From Polyangiaceae bacterium (GTDB lineage: Bacteria > Myxococcota_A > Polyangia > Polyangiales > Polyangiaceae): DNA of 59,010 bases. The notes under the pieces are model-generated. The model saw nothing but the letters and a program-made list of their open reading frames with translations. It was not told the origin of the DNA and did not search any database. Positions 1 through 9,162 of this stretch are shown piece after piece (position 1 is the first letter of the stretch; each line of letters opens with the position of its first letter). Both the position numbers and the translations under genes were made by a program. The stretch spans positions 1 through 59,010 of the forward strand of contig JAICQQ010000028.1 in assembly GCA_025937785.1 (NCBI GenBank). Reading direction: 5' to 3'.

Positions 1-80
1 CGCTGGGTCCCCCGCGCCGCTCGCTGGGTCCCCCGCGCCGCTCGCTGGGTCCCCCGCGCCGCTCGCTGGGTCCCCCGCGC
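1..80. repeat. 21-bp tandem repeat at left window edge, about 3.8 copies
   Basis: Three full copies (1-21, 22-42, 43-63) and a partial fourth of a 21-bp GC-rich unit that begins cgctgggtccccc and ends gcgccgct. Copies are identical until the fourth diverges after about position 80. The array may extend beyond the window. The rest of 1-300 shows no supportable gene; a small inverted repeat (aacgca/tgcgtt, 284-297) lies just downstream of the lyase stop codon on the minus strand but lacks a T-tract. Confidence 0.9.
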
Positions 81-300
81 TCGTCGCGACGCTGGTGGCA
101 GCCGCCCATGCGGCTTCTCGCAACACATATCGAGCGAGCGGCTCCCGCACTTGCAGCGGCTTCCGCGCCACACCCTACGCCGTGCGAACCGACGTCGCTG
201 ATAGGTCAGTTGTCGCGCTCGAACTGCTCGAAACGTTCATGGAACGCGAGGCCGTGCCATCACTCCCAGCATGAACCGTATCTAACGCAGGTGCGTTGCG

Positions 301-2484
301 CTACCTGACGGTGATGTCAGGAAGAGGTGGTTCCACCATGCCAGCGCCGATGTGGAAGCTGGTGTGCGGCGGTTGGTTGTAGCTCGCGTTCTGCGAGGAG
401 ACGTTGGCGCGGTATTGCGGATCGTGCATCAACGTGTAGATGCGGCGCGCCGTGAGGTGCGTCGTGGTGTAGACGCGGAGCGAGTTGCCGCACAGAAACA
501 CGATCTCTTCGCGCCAGTCGCCGAAGAGGTCGGCGCTGAGCGTGGGTACGGACTTGCTGCCGTTGATCGAGGTGCAGCCGTCGGCGGTGAAGCCGCCGCC
601 CTCGCCGTCGAAATTCGTGACGCGATTCGAATTCAAGAGCTCGCGGCTCTCGTCCCCGTCCCACCACACCAAAAAGTTCGTTTCTGACGGCCGATCGCCG
701 AGGTTGTCGCCACTTTCGGCGTCGAACAGTCCGGCGTTGTTGGTCCACACCTCGCCGCCGGGGTTCTCTGGATCGATGTCATCCGCGGCGCCTCGTCCAG
801 GGCCTTCGTCGGCGCTGTTGGGTCCTTGCCATAGGATTTCGCACGTGTCTGCGTCGCGCACGAAGTAGCTCGGCACGCCGGTGGCTTCCGTCGGTTGAAA
901 GACCTCGAGCCCAGGTCGCGACGGCACCAGATCAGTGATGTGGAGCGCGTCGCCGTGGCCGTAGAAATCGACCGCGCACTTGCCTTCACCGTCTGGTCCG
1001 ATGGTTGCGGCGCCGGGAATGATCTCTTGCCGCAGATCGCCGTCGGTGTCGGCGGCCATCACGCTATGGGTGCCCATGCCGGCGAAGTCTCCGTTTCCGG
1101 CGTCGTTGGAGTCGAAGTCCCAGAGCAACGACAGTTGCCCCTCGCGGTAGTTGTAGGCGCCAAAAGTAGTCCGCTCGTAGTAGCCCCGCTGCATGATCGC
1201 GCTGGGGCGCCCACTCTCGTCCACGAAGGCCAGGGTGGCGTTGTAGCGGTCCGAGCGGTTGCCGCTGTTGTCGCCGAAGCTTCCGCTCGTGATGGGGGCA
1301 TGGTACTCCATCGTCGCGAGTTCCGCGCCGTCGATGCCGCTGAAGATCGTCAGATATTCGGGCCCGCTCACGATCTTCCCGGCGCCGTTGCGGTAATCGG
1401 CGGAGTCGTCGTCGTCTGCGGCCGGGCCCGTGCTCAGGAACTGGCCAGTGCCGTCGCGCGTCCCTGGCGCCGTCTTTACCGCCAACTCCGCAGCGCCGTC
1501 ACCGTCGAGATCGTAGACGACGAACGGCGTCGTGTGCTCGCTTTCGCGGATGTTGATCCCGAGATCGACGCGCCACAAGAACGTGCCGTCGGTGTCGTAG
1601 GCCGCGAACTTGGGCTGCCCCGTGACGCCGTCTTGTGACGGGTCGCGGGGCGTCTGCTCCTCCTTGACCACGAGCTCGTAGTCTCCGTCTCCGTTCAGGT
1701 CCCCAGGCGAGGCGTCGCCCGCGGTGTAGCCCTCCGTGGTCGAGAGCGGGATGCTCAGGTAGTTTTGGGCCCACGTGGGCGTGGCGGTTGCACCTCCGCG
1801 CGTGTTTGCCGAATCTCCCTGTTCCACATCCCCGGCCACGGCGCGCACCGTGTAACTAGCGTCGGCGGGCGCTCCGGCATCGATGAAGTTCGTGGAGTCC
1901 GTGATGGGCGCGTCGTTGACCTTGGTGCCGTCGCGGTAAACGTTGAATCCAAGCCCGGGATCTTCGTAGCCCATCAGCCGCCAACTGATGAAGTTGCCGT
2001 CGTCGGCGCGCGCAGCCACGACCCCGCGGCACAAGTTTTCCATCACCACGTGACCCACGGCTTGCGCGGGAGTCACGCCGCACACAGATTCACCCGGGCC
2101 GCCGCCGATACCGCCGCTCGAGCTGGCGCCGTTCGTGCCGCCGGAGCCGTTCGTGCCGTTCGTGCTGCTGGCGCCGCCATTCGCCGTGCTGGTGCCACCG
2201 TTCGCCGTGCTGGTGCTGCTGCTAGAGTCTCCGCCCCCGCCGCCCATCGTGGTTGCGCCGTCGGTGCTGGCGCTCGCGGAACCCGTGGCGCCGCTGACGC
2301 TACCCGCGCTGACAGAGGTGTTGGTGTTGGAGCCGGCGCTGCTGCTCCCAGTGTCGGCGCCGGTGGTGCCGGTGGTGCCGAGCGAGGTGCCTTCGCTGCC
2401 CCCGTTGTCCGCCCCGGAGCTGCCGCATGCCGCCATGGTAGCCGTGACGATGAACCCCAGTGTGCCGATGATGGTGCGCTTCAT
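301..2484 (-). CDS. Rhamnogalacturonan lyase-like lipoprotein (polysaccharide lyase family 11)
   Basis: A 727-residue protein. The start at 2484 opens with MKRTIIGTLG and gives a lipoprotein signal with lipobox Cys20 (TMAAC); an upstream in-frame start at 2538 would bury this signal. Residues 21 to about 135 are a Gly/Ser/Thr-rich linker. The rest matches the YesW/YesX type of rhamnogalacturonan lyase: an N-terminal beta domain (ISWRLMGYEDPGLGFNVYRDG) followed by a beta-propeller with Asp-rich calcium loops (DLNGDGDYELVVK, DLDGDGAAELAVK, DTDGDLRQEI) and the family-like end YNQPPHTSFHIG. Such enzymes cleave the rhamnose-galacturonate backbone of pectin by beta-elimination. Inferred to be anchored on the cell surface for plant polysaccharide breakdown. 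It appears to be a single-gene unit. Confidence 0.85.
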   Translation of the reverse strand: MKRTIIGTLGFIVTATMAACGSSGADNGGSEGTSLGTTGTTGADTGSSSAGSNTNTSVSAGSVSGATGSASASTDGATTMGGGGGDSSSSTSTANGGTSTANGGASSTNGTNGSGGTNGASSSGGIGGGPGESVCGVTPAQAVGHVVMENLCRGVVAARADDGNFISWRLMGYEDPGLGFNVYRDGTKVNDAPITDSTNFIDAGAPADASYTVRAVAGDVEQGDSANTRGGATATPTWAQNYLSIPLSTTEGYTAGDASPGDLNGDGDYELVVKEEQTPRDPSQDGVTGQPKFAAYDTDGTFLWRVDLGINIRESEHTTPFVVYDLDGDGAAELAVKTAPGTRDGTGQFLSTGPAADDDDSADYRNGAGKIVSGPEYLTIFSGIDGAELATMEYHAPITSGSFGDNSGNRSDRYNATLAFVDESGRPSAIMQRGYYERTTFGAYNYREGQLSLLWDFDSNDAGNGDFAGMGTHSVMAADTDGDLRQEIIPGAATIGPDGEGKCAVDFYGHGDALHITDLVPSRPGLEVFQPTEATGVPSYFVRDADTCEILWQGPNSADEGPGRGAADDIDPENPGGEVWTNNAGLFDAESGDNLGDRPSETNFLVWWDGDESRELLNSNRVTNFDGEGGGFTADGCTSINGSKSVPTLSADLFGDWREEIVFLCGNSLRVYTTTHLTARRIYTLMHDPQYRANVSSQNASYNQPPHTSFHIGAGMVEPPLPDITVR

Positions 2485-2608
2485 TCGTTGAAGAAAGGGG
2501 GCGCCCGTGCCCCGCCTTATCAAAAATCGAAGCAGCATCCGCGCCGTGCGCAGGTCTCATCCTGCGCCGAGCGTTATCGGCGTGGGTCAGGCTCGATCGC
2601 CTGCGGCA

Positions 2609-2812
2609 CTAACGAGGCAACGTTCCCGGAGCATTCACGGGAGGAGTGGGGCCTTCGGTTTCTTCAGGCGCCACGGTACCGGCATCGACGAAGCCAACGC
2701 CGATCACCACTAGTGCTGCCAAAACCAGGAGCGCGCCTAGCAGGCTCAGTAGCGCGCGGCCGTTGTTTTTGGGTATCTTCACGGGATCGTAATAGGGATC
2801 GCGGTGGGCCAT
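2609..2812 (-). CDS. Small single-pass membrane protein
   Basis: A 67-residue protein starting at ATG 2812 (MAHRDPYYDPVKIPK). A hydrophilic N-terminus is followed by one transmembrane helix (about residues 20-43, ALLSLLGALLVLAALVVIG) and a Pro/Glu/Thr-rich tail (PEETEGPTPPVNAPG). A longer in-frame reading to 2965 adds a Cys/Trp/Arg-rich stretch unlike a protein N-terminus, so the short form is preferred. No family recognised. It lies upstream of the lyase on the same strand, 124 bp away, so co-transcription is possible but not shown. Confidence 0.55.
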   Translation of the reverse strand: MAHRDPYYDPVKIPKNNGRALLSLLGALLVLAALVVIGVGFVDAGTVAPEETEGPTPPVNAPGTLPR

Positions 2813-3055
2813 GCAAAGGCACCAGCAAGAGCGGTGCCACGGCGAACGTCGCCAGGGGAACGCGTCGAGATCGCGGAGAAACCAACAGCCGCGCTGGCTG
2901 TCCGAGCAGCGCGTCAAGGCGCCCCGCCGGAGCAGATCGCCGCGTCTCGATGGGGCTATCTGCAATGCGACGCTCGACTCGGTCCAGGTCGGGACCGTTA
3001 GCGCTGGAGGGGCCGCAGAACTTGGTAGGTAGAACGACTCTGGCCGACCCGGGCA

Positions 3056-4078
3056 TCACCGTGTCGTCGGGCTGACTCGAGTCCAGTGGACGTGCCAGCC
3101 GTTGTCGCTGGCGAAGGCAGGGGTGACGCCGGTGCGGTTGACGTAGATCCGAAAGCCGTTCGCATCAGCACCGTAGATGGAGCTGGCGCCGGTGGTGTAC
3201 CAATGGCTGCGGTCGCCGCTCAGGGTCGCGAAGACGAGCGGCGCTTGGCAGCCGGTGGTCGTGAGTCGGGTCGACAGGCCGCTCTTGCCATATTGCTTCC
3301 AGACGGTGTTGGCGAGCGTCGACTTGCCGGTGCAGTACTCGCCACTGTCGTTGTTGGGTGGGGAGGCGGACCAGTTGACGTGCCAGCCCCACGCTTCGGC
3401 TTGGGCGGTCGTGATGCCGGGTTTCTGAATGAACACGGTGAAACGATCGGCGGAGACTCCGTAGAGCGAGGTGGCGCCGCGCGTGGCGGCGTGGCCTTCG
3501 ACGCCGCCGAGCGAGGTGAGCACGACGGGGGCTTCCTCGAAGTCGCAGTGCCGGAGATCGACGCTGACGCTGACGCCGCCGTCTTCGTACTGCTTGAAGG
3601 CCGCGGGGCTGGTGCGCCCGGTGCAGAGACCCGGGCTCTGCACGTCGGGGCTACGCGCCATCCAGTTGACGTGCCATGCGGCGCTGTCGGCCAGCTCGGG
3701 TGCACGGGATCGCAGGACGACGACGCGAAAGCCTGAGCTGCTGGAGCGGTAGATGGACGTGACGCCGCGTGCCGCCCAGTGGCTGGCGTCACCGCCCAGC
3801 GAGGTGAAGTAGAGCGGGTCGCCCGTGAGGCCGCAGTGACTCGTGTCGATGTCGACGTGAGCGACGCCATCCTTGTCGGGCTGCCAGGCGCCGATCTCGG
3901 TGCGACCGGCGCACAGTTCTGCGCGTGCAGTGCGTTTGGTGAGTTCGACGGGCTGGGGCAGCGGCTCTTGGGACGACCCGTCGACCGACGAAACGCAAGC
4001 GCTGACAGGAACTGCCGCGATCAGACAAACGATCCCAGGCGCACATCGTAGGCGGGGTAGGCACCGGCCGACGGTCAT
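3056..4078 (-). CDS. Secreted lipoprotein with three tandem WHVNW repeats, function unknown
   Basis: A 340-residue protein from ATG 4078 (a GTG at 4105 is also possible). It has an N-terminal signal and a lipobox-like PVSAC. The rest is three copies of a domain of roughly 90 residues, each with the order C-x-G-[RK]-[TS], a stretch around the KQY motif, paired Cys, a TSLGG or TLSGD turn, a HW or HA pair, a GATS[IL]Y or GVTSIY motif, a GFRV-like strand and a closing W-H-[VI]-[NH]-W. Two conserved Cys per repeat suggest one disulphide per domain. The arrangement resembles small secreted carbohydrate- or matrix-binding beta domains, but I do not recognise the family and assign no ligand. Confidence 0.7.
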   Translation of the reverse strand: MTVGRCLPRLRCAPGIVCLIAAVPVSACVSSVDGSSQEPLPQPVELTKRTARAELCAGRTEIGAWQPDKDGVAHVDIDTSHCGLTGDPLYFTSLGGDASHWAARGVTSIYRSSSSGFRVVVLRSRAPELADSAAWHVNWMARSPDVQSPGLCTGRTSPAAFKQYEDGGVSVSVDLRHCDFEEAPVVLTSLGGVEGHAATRGATSLYGVSADRFTVFIQKPGITTAQAEAWGWHVNWSASPPNNDSGEYCTGKSTLANTVWKQYGKSGLSTRLTTTGCQAPLVFATLSGDRSHWYTTGASSIYGADANGFRIYVNRTGVTPAFASDNGWHVHWTRVSPTTR

Positions 4079-4158
4079 GTTAGGGCGACTCCCAGAGGCA
4101 TGCACGGGGCGGCGAAGGGACGTCGCCCCGTACCCCAGAAGCAGGTGGAAGAAGCGGA

Positions 4159-5778
4159 ATGATGCGAGAAATCAAGGGATCCCCGTCGAGCCATCTGCCC
4201 ACGAGTTTATCCCTCCCTGGATCAGAGGCAAATCAGTTCCGCACTCAGTTCCACACCCAGCCCATTCACACGGCACGGGCATGGGTTTTTGGCCTGGTGG
4301 TGCTGGTGAGCACCCTGCTCGCCCTACTGGGGGGCACGAACTTGGCGTGGGCGGCCAAGCCCGTCGCAGTGGGTACCTTCGACGGACCCTACGCCGAGGA
4401 CGTCCGAAAAGAGGTCGCGGACGCCCTGAACGACGCAGGGGAGCTCTCGGTCGTGAAGGACAAACCCGCGGACAGAGTGGGCATCAACGAACCGAAGGGA
4501 ACCTACAAGGACAAGGCCCATGAACTCGGGGTCGCCGGAATCGTCGTCGGCAACGTTTCGGACCAGAACGACGAATGGTCGGTGCTGTTGGCGGTATATG
4601 CCGCGACCGGCGAGCTCCTGCAGAAGTTCAAGATGCGGGCGCCGACCGCAGACAAGCTGAACACGAAGATCCGCGCGCTGCTCCCCGAGCGTGTGGCCGA
4701 GTTGCTCGAAGACATCGACGCACCCAAAGCCACCGGCAAGAAGGCGAAGCCAGCGGCGGCGGTGGCCACGAGGAAGCAAGCACAGAAGCCGCCACCCCAG
4801 GAGGAACCGCCGCCCGAAGAACCTGCAGAGGAGCCCGTGGGCGAGGACCCTCCGCTGGAGGAACCCCCGCCGGAAGAGGACGCGCTGGCTGAGGAACCGG
4901 CGCCCGAGGACGAGCCCGAAGCCGACGACGAGGCAGATCTTGGCTTGTCACCGCTCGAGTTGCATTTTGCTTTCGGGTACTCGTACCGCTCGTTCGCCTA
5001 TTCCGGCAGCACGACGCCAAACCTCGACATCTCGAACGGCGGTTGGGCGTGGGTGAGCACGTTGCGCGCATATCCGATCGCGCTGTTCTCCTCCGGTTTC
5101 ATGGGCAACCTCGGCGTCGAGCTGGGCTTGGAACAGGGGTTTCCGCACAAGCTCGAAGCGGCGTTCACCGATCCGAACGGCGACCCGCTGACGCTGAAAT
5201 TTCAGGCGGAGACGCTGCGCATCTTCTTCGGCCCCCGCCTGCGCATCCCGTTCTCTGGTCACGAGCTAGGCATCGTCACCGGCTACGGCAAACACGAGTA
5301 CTTGGTGTACGGCGACGAGAACCTCGATGTCGTCGATCCGACGGGCGAGATCGATCCGTGTTTCCTCAACTCGATCGAGGCACGCGACATACCTGGTGGT
5401 GGGTCCTGCGTCGTGCCGGACGTGAAGTACGAGTACATTCGCGTCGGGGTCGACTCGCGTTTCAACGTGGGCAAGCTCGCGTTCGGCGTGCGCGGCGGCT
5501 ATCGCTTCTTGCTCGAGACCGGCGAAATCTCGGAAGACTACTGGTTCGGGGGCGTGGGCGGCGGGGCTTTCGACGCGGGTGTGATGCTGGGTTACGCGCT
5601 CAGCGACAGCCTGCTGGCGATGGTCGGGTTCGATTATCTCGACTACCGCCTCGAGTTCGACGCTGCGCCCGCCGCACGAGCGTCGGGCACGGAGGGTGGC
5701 CCCATCGCCACGGGAGCCAGTGACGTGTACCTCCACGGTTGGGCGGGACTGGCGGTGATCGTCCCCGGGCTCGACTGA
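4159..5778 (+). CDS. Exported two-domain protein with Pro/Glu linker and outer-membrane-like C-terminus
   Basis: A 539-residue protein starting at ATG 4159, preceded by a purine-rich ggtggaag site. Residues 40-66 form a hydrophobic signal segment (VFGLVVLVSTLLALLGG) ending near AWA-AK. Residues about 66-190 form an alpha/beta domain like those of TolB-N/FlgT-type periplasmic proteins (KPVAVGTFDGPYAEDVRKEV, a strand-rich IVVGNVS, LLAVYAATGELL). A Pro/Glu-rich linker (about 205-260) follows. The C-terminal 270 residues have alternating hydrophobic strands and many Gly/Tyr/Phe residues, consistent with a small outer-membrane beta-barrel. It converges on the transporter gene with a 1-bp gap. Function unknown. 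Confidence 0.7.
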   Translation: MMREIKGSPSSHLPTSLSLPGSEANQFRTQFHTQPIHTARAWVFGLVVLVSTLLALLGGTNLAWAAKPVAVGTFDGPYAEDVRKEVADALNDAGELSVVKDKPADRVGINEPKGTYKDKAHELGVAGIVVGNVSDQNDEWSVLLAVYAATGELLQKFKMRAPTADKLNTKIRALLPERVAELLEDIDAPKATGKKAKPAAAVATRKQAQKPPPQEEPPPEEPAEEPVGEDPPLEEPPPEEDALAEEPAPEDEPEADDEADLGLSPLELHFAFGYSYRSFAYSGSTTPNLDISNGGWAWVSTLRAYPIALFSSGFMGNLGVELGLEQGFPHKLEAAFTDPNGDPLTLKFQAETLRIFFGPRLRIPFSGHELGIVTGYGKHEYLVYGDENLDVVDPTGEIDPCFLNSIEARDIPGGGSCVVPDVKYEYIRVGVDSRFNVGKLAFGVRGGYRFLLETGEISEDYWFGGVGGGAFDAGVMLGYALSDSLLAMVGFDYLDYRLEFDAAPAARASGTEGGPIATGASDVYLHGWAGLAVIVPGLD

Positions 5779-5779
5779 C

Positions 5780-6682
5780 TCAGGACGGTGCGCGCTTTCG
5801 GAATACCAGCGCCACTCCGATCGCGATGAGCCCGCTCGCGGGGTAAAACGTGGGGTGTGGCACCTCGTTGAGAAAGAAGAAGGCGAGCACGCCCGCGGAG
5901 ATCACCTGGCCGAGGTTCGCGACGCCGACGACCTGACCGCGCAGCTGCTTCAGCGCGTAGTTCAATGAGCCGTGCCCGACCACGGTCGGGATCACGCCGA
6001 GCCCGAGCACGAGGAAAAGCTCGCGCGAAGTCCATTGGATCGCCGAGAGATCGCTGGTGACACCGGCAATCGCCGCACACACCAAACCTGCGCCCGTGTA
6101 CACCGGCCACATGTAGAGCCAAACGCTTGGAAAATCGCGATTCTTGCGACCGAAGGCCAGATAAACGGCAAACAGGATCATGGAGCCGAAGCACACCAGG
6201 TCGCCCAGGAAGTACTCGCGGCTGAGCTCGAGATCGGATCCCGTGAGCCACACCACCCCCGCGAAGGCGACGACGGTCGCCCAGAGCTCCGCTCGCTGCA
6301 ACTGCTCCTGAGCGATGGTAGCGAGGAGCAGCGGCGTCACGAGCGGCACCATGTTCACGAGCAACGAGGAGTTCACTGCGGGTGTCAGGCGAGCGCCGAT
6401 GATCCAGCTGATGAAGTGGAGCCCGAGCAGCACTCCCGGACCGAGCGTGCGCCGGCCCTCGCGGCGGAAGAACGTCCGGTGTGTGCGCGCGTCGCGTATG
6501 AACCAGGGCGCGATCAGGAGGCTGGCGACCGCGAGCCGGCCCGCCGCCAGCAGCACTGGGTCGAGCCGGCTGAGCTTGATGAAGACGATCGAGGACGACG
6601 CGCTGAGCAGGCCCAAGACCAAGACTAGGAACAGGACGGCGCGCGACGGCATCGAGGTGCGCCCTCGAAGCGCCGCCGCCAT
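5780..6682 (-). CDS. EamA/DMT-family membrane transporter
   Basis: A 300-residue integral membrane protein with about ten hydrophobic helices arranged as two EamA repeats of five, the drug/metabolite transporter fold. Recognisable segments are SSIVFIKLSRLDPVLLAAGR in helix 2 to 3, WIIGARLTPAVNSSLLVNMVP in repeat 1 and GHGSLNYALKQLRGQVVGV in repeat 2. It probably exports a small metabolite; the substrate cannot be read from sequence. A second ATG at 6652 (MPSRAV), with GAGG upstream, may be the true start. It lies 25 bp downstream of the coiled-coil gene on the same strand and may be co-transcribed. Confidence 0.8.
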   Translation of the reverse strand: MAAALRGRTSMPSRAVLFLVLVLGLLSASSSIVFIKLSRLDPVLLAAGRLAVASLLIAPWFIRDARTHRTFFRREGRRTLGPGVLLGLHFISWIIGARLTPAVNSSLLVNMVPLVTPLLLATIAQEQLQRAELWATVVAFAGVVWLTGSDLELSREYFLGDLVCFGSMILFAVYLAFGRKNRDFPSVWLYMWPVYTGAGLVCAAIAGVTSDLSAIQWTSRELFLVLGLGVIPTVVGHGSLNYALKQLRGQVVGVANLGQVISAGVLAFFFLNEVPHPTFYPASGLIAIGVALVFRKRAPS

Positions 6683-6707
6683 CTACCACGCCTGCGGCGC
6701 TCAGCAA

Positions 6708-7547
6708 TCAGACGCTGGAGCGGCGGGGGAGCGAAGTGGGACGTGCCACGGGGACCGTATGGGCCAGCAGGCGCGCTCGGAGCCGTTGGATTTCGTCATT
6801 CTTCGCGGCGAGCTCGGCACGCAGGTCGCCCAGCTCTTCGGTGAGGCGCAGCACCTCGCCCTGCGTCTGGTCGCGGACGTCTTCGAGCAGCCGATGCACT
6901 TCATCGAGCTGGCTCTCGAGTTGGAAGGTTTCGTCGCGGGAGCTCTCGAGCTCGCTCATCAGCTCGAGGCGCACGTCGTCCGTCGCGCGAATGGCATCGT
7001 CGCGCTCTTCTTGAAGCCGCAGCGCATCGGCGCGCGTTTCGTCGATCTCGGCGTTGGCCGCATCGAGGGCTTGCTGCAAGGCCTCGAGTTCTGGCTCGTC
7101 CCAGGCACGTTCGGACGCCAGGATGACGTCGGTAGCGTCGGCGTCGCGCTCGGCAGCGCGGCTGGCTGCCAGCTCCGCGCGCAGGCGCTCGCAGTCGGCC
7201 CGCAGCTCGCCGAGTTTCGCTTCGTGCTCCGTCATCAGAAAACGGATGAACGAGTCGTGCTCGGAGACCCAGCACCGCCGCTCTTCGGCGGCGCGCTGCT
7301 CGGCGCTTGCGAGGCGCTCGAGCGCCTGGTCCCGCTGTTCGGTCAGCACCACCAACGGAAGCTCGAACAGGCTGCCAGCGCGCTCGATCAGCGCCTGATT
7401 GTGTGCCTGAACGATGGCTTCCAAGGGCGGCCCTGGCTCGTCCTTCAGCGCGACCGCCTCCCTTCCTTCCGCTGTACCTTTCTCGCTCGTGCGTTGGAAA
7501 CCGCTCTCGCGTTTGTCCGTCAGCCGTAATGAAATAGGATTTGCCAC
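6708..7547 (-). CDS. Cytoplasmic coiled-coil protein
   Basis: A 279-residue protein starting with GTG at 7547, placed by a GAGG site about 4 bases upstream. From about residue 65 to 265 it is almost entirely Glu/Arg/Leu/Ala heptad-like sequence (TEQRDQALERLASAEQR; VLRLTEELGDLRAELAAKND), predicting a long coiled coil. No signal peptide or membrane helix is seen. The N-terminal 60 residues are of mixed composition and may be disordered. No enzymatic motif; a structural or scaffold role is possible but unproven. Confidence 0.75.
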   Translation of the reverse strand: MANPISLRLTDKRESGFQRTSEKGTAEGREAVALKDEPGPPLEAIVQAHNQALIERAGSLFELPLVVLTEQRDQALERLASAEQRAAEERRCWVSEHDSFIRFLMTEHEAKLGELRADCERLRAELAASRAAERDADATDVILASERAWDEPELEALQQALDAANAEIDETRADALRLQEERDDAIRATDDVRLELMSELESSRDETFQLESQLDEVHRLLEDVRDQTQGEVLRLTEELGDLRAELAAKNDEIQRLRARLLAHTVPVARPTSLPRRSSV

Positions 7548-7771
7548 TGTTCCTCAAAGGTACCGCACGCCTAGCCGGTAAGTCGGCAAAAGGGCTGCTG
7601 GCGTTGGCACGGCATCGATTTTGGCGCGCGCCGTGTGCACCGATGCGTGCTCTTTCGAGTGGCAGCACAAAGCACGAGCCGCACCTGCGCCGCGGGCCGC
7701 GCAGTGGCGAAAAAAGTGAGAAGTCGTGAAGACGCAGCGCGTGAGAGCCCGGGGGGGCCGTGAACCTGAGT

Positions 7772-9133
7772 TCAGATCTCGGTGAGCGGAGGACCCGCGG
7801 GGTCGCCGTAGTCTTCGATCGGCAGCCCGAAACGATTGATGATGCCCCCGTGCACCGAACCGGTGACCTTGTCATCCGCGGCGATCACGCGGCCGCCCGT
7901 CATGCCGCCGACGCCGCCCGCGAGCAAGATCGGCATGTTCTGGCGGGCGTGGCTGTCGCCGTCGCCGTTCTCCGAGATGTACATGACCATGGTCTCGTCG
8001 AGCAGGGTACCGGTCGGCGTGGTGATGTTCTTCAGTGATTGCACCAGGTAAGCAAAACGCCGCACCTTGAAGCGTGAGGTGATGACCACGCGCGAGTCGG
8101 CGATCTGTTGGGCCTGGCCGCGGTCGAGCCCGTCGAGATCGGTGGCGCGGTCCGTGTCATCCAGCTTGTGCGAGATGAAATGGTCGCTCCACTCGCTCAG
8201 GGCTTCGAGCCCGTCACCCATGGGGTAGTCGCCGTAATGCACACCCCAGCTGTCGCTGTACTGGAGCGAGGCGACGCGGGTCAGATCGCAGGCCATGGCG
8301 AGCGCCGTGAGATCGGTGAAGGCCTTCATCTTCTCGTGCCAGCTGGCATTGCGCTCGATCGAAGGCGCCGTGGGCACCGTGCAGCCGCTGGCCGGCATCG
8401 CCGCGATCTGTTGCTCGAGCTCGCGCACCGCGGTGGTGTACTGCTCGACGCGTACTTGGTCGGCGGCGCCGAGTCGCAGCTTCAGCCGCTCGGCATCCGC
8501 TTCGATGGCGTCGAGCACGCTCTGTTGGCGCACGCGCGCGGCCTCGGCGCCGTTGTTGCCGTCGGGGTCGAGCGAGCCGAACACGGTGTCGAAGGCGTCG
8601 GCGGGGTTTCGCATCGGCGTCACCTGGCCGGAGGCGTTGAACGAGATGTGCCCTTGGGTCACGTCGGTGCTCGGTGTCGCCGACAGCGCCAGCTGCCGGA
8701 ACGCCGTGTCACCACTGATGCGATCCGCCAGATACTGATCGAGGGTTTCGGGTGGCGTGTAGTTGTTGGCCACCCCCTTGTGCGCCGAGAGCGCCAGCGA
8801 GGGCTGGTGGATTTCGGGGGAGATGCCGCTGTGGTTCGTGCCCGTGATGACGGTGATGTCCGAAAACAGCGCTTCGCCGGCCGGGTACTGACCCTCCGCA
8901 GCGAAGCCAGCCAGGTCTTGCAGGCACTCGGTGAGGCTGTCGGCGGTGAGTGCACCCGGGCTCGGGTTCCACCTGCGGGGATCGGTGCCGTTCGGGTAGA
9001 AGAACGCGATGAAGCGCTTCACTTCATCTTGAGCGATCGCGCGCTTCGGGAGCATCGCCTCGAGAAAGGGGAGTGCCACACAAACGCCGGCTCCACGCAG
9101 GATGGTTCGGCGGGACAACGGTCGAAAAGGCAT
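7772..9133 (-). CDS. DUF1552-family secreted protein with twin-arginine signal
   Basis: A 453-residue protein beginning MPFRPLSRRTILRGAG, a Tat-type signal (Arg8-Arg9) followed by a hydrophobic segment and a cleavage-like IA-Q. The body matches DUF1552 proteins: RFIAFFYPNGTDPRRWNPSP near the N-terminus, ITGTNHSGISPEIHQPSLALS, and MVMYISENGDGDSHARQNMPILLAGG near the end, recalling the alkaline phosphatase/sulfatase-like fold of DUF1501 relatives. The catalytic role is unknown. It lies 29 bp downstream of the DUF1592 gene on the same strand; this pairing recurs in myxobacteria and planctomycetes and suggests a joint periplasmic function. Confidence 0.88.
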   Translation of the reverse strand: MPFRPLSRRTILRGAGVCVALPFLEAMLPKRAIAQDEVKRFIAFFYPNGTDPRRWNPSPGALTADSLTECLQDLAGFAAEGQYPAGEALFSDITVITGTNHSGISPEIHQPSLALSAHKGVANNYTPPETLDQYLADRISGDTAFRQLALSATPSTDVTQGHISFNASGQVTPMRNPADAFDTVFGSLDPDGNNGAEAARVRQQSVLDAIEADAERLKLRLGAADQVRVEQYTTAVRELEQQIAAMPASGCTVPTAPSIERNASWHEKMKAFTDLTALAMACDLTRVASLQYSDSWGVHYGDYPMGDGLEALSEWSDHFISHKLDDTDRATDLDGLDRGQAQQIADSRVVITSRFKVRRFAYLVQSLKNITTPTGTLLDETMVMYISENGDGDSHARQNMPILLAGGVGGMTGGRVIAADDKVTGSVHGGIINRFGLPIEDYGDPAGPPLTEI

Positions 9134-9162
9134 GGTCGATCTCTACGTTGGTGTGTCTGGTG

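Noticed and set aside
7600..7630. Sigma54-like tggcac element
   Set aside because: The required GC at -12 with a 10-base gap from the -24 GG is absent.
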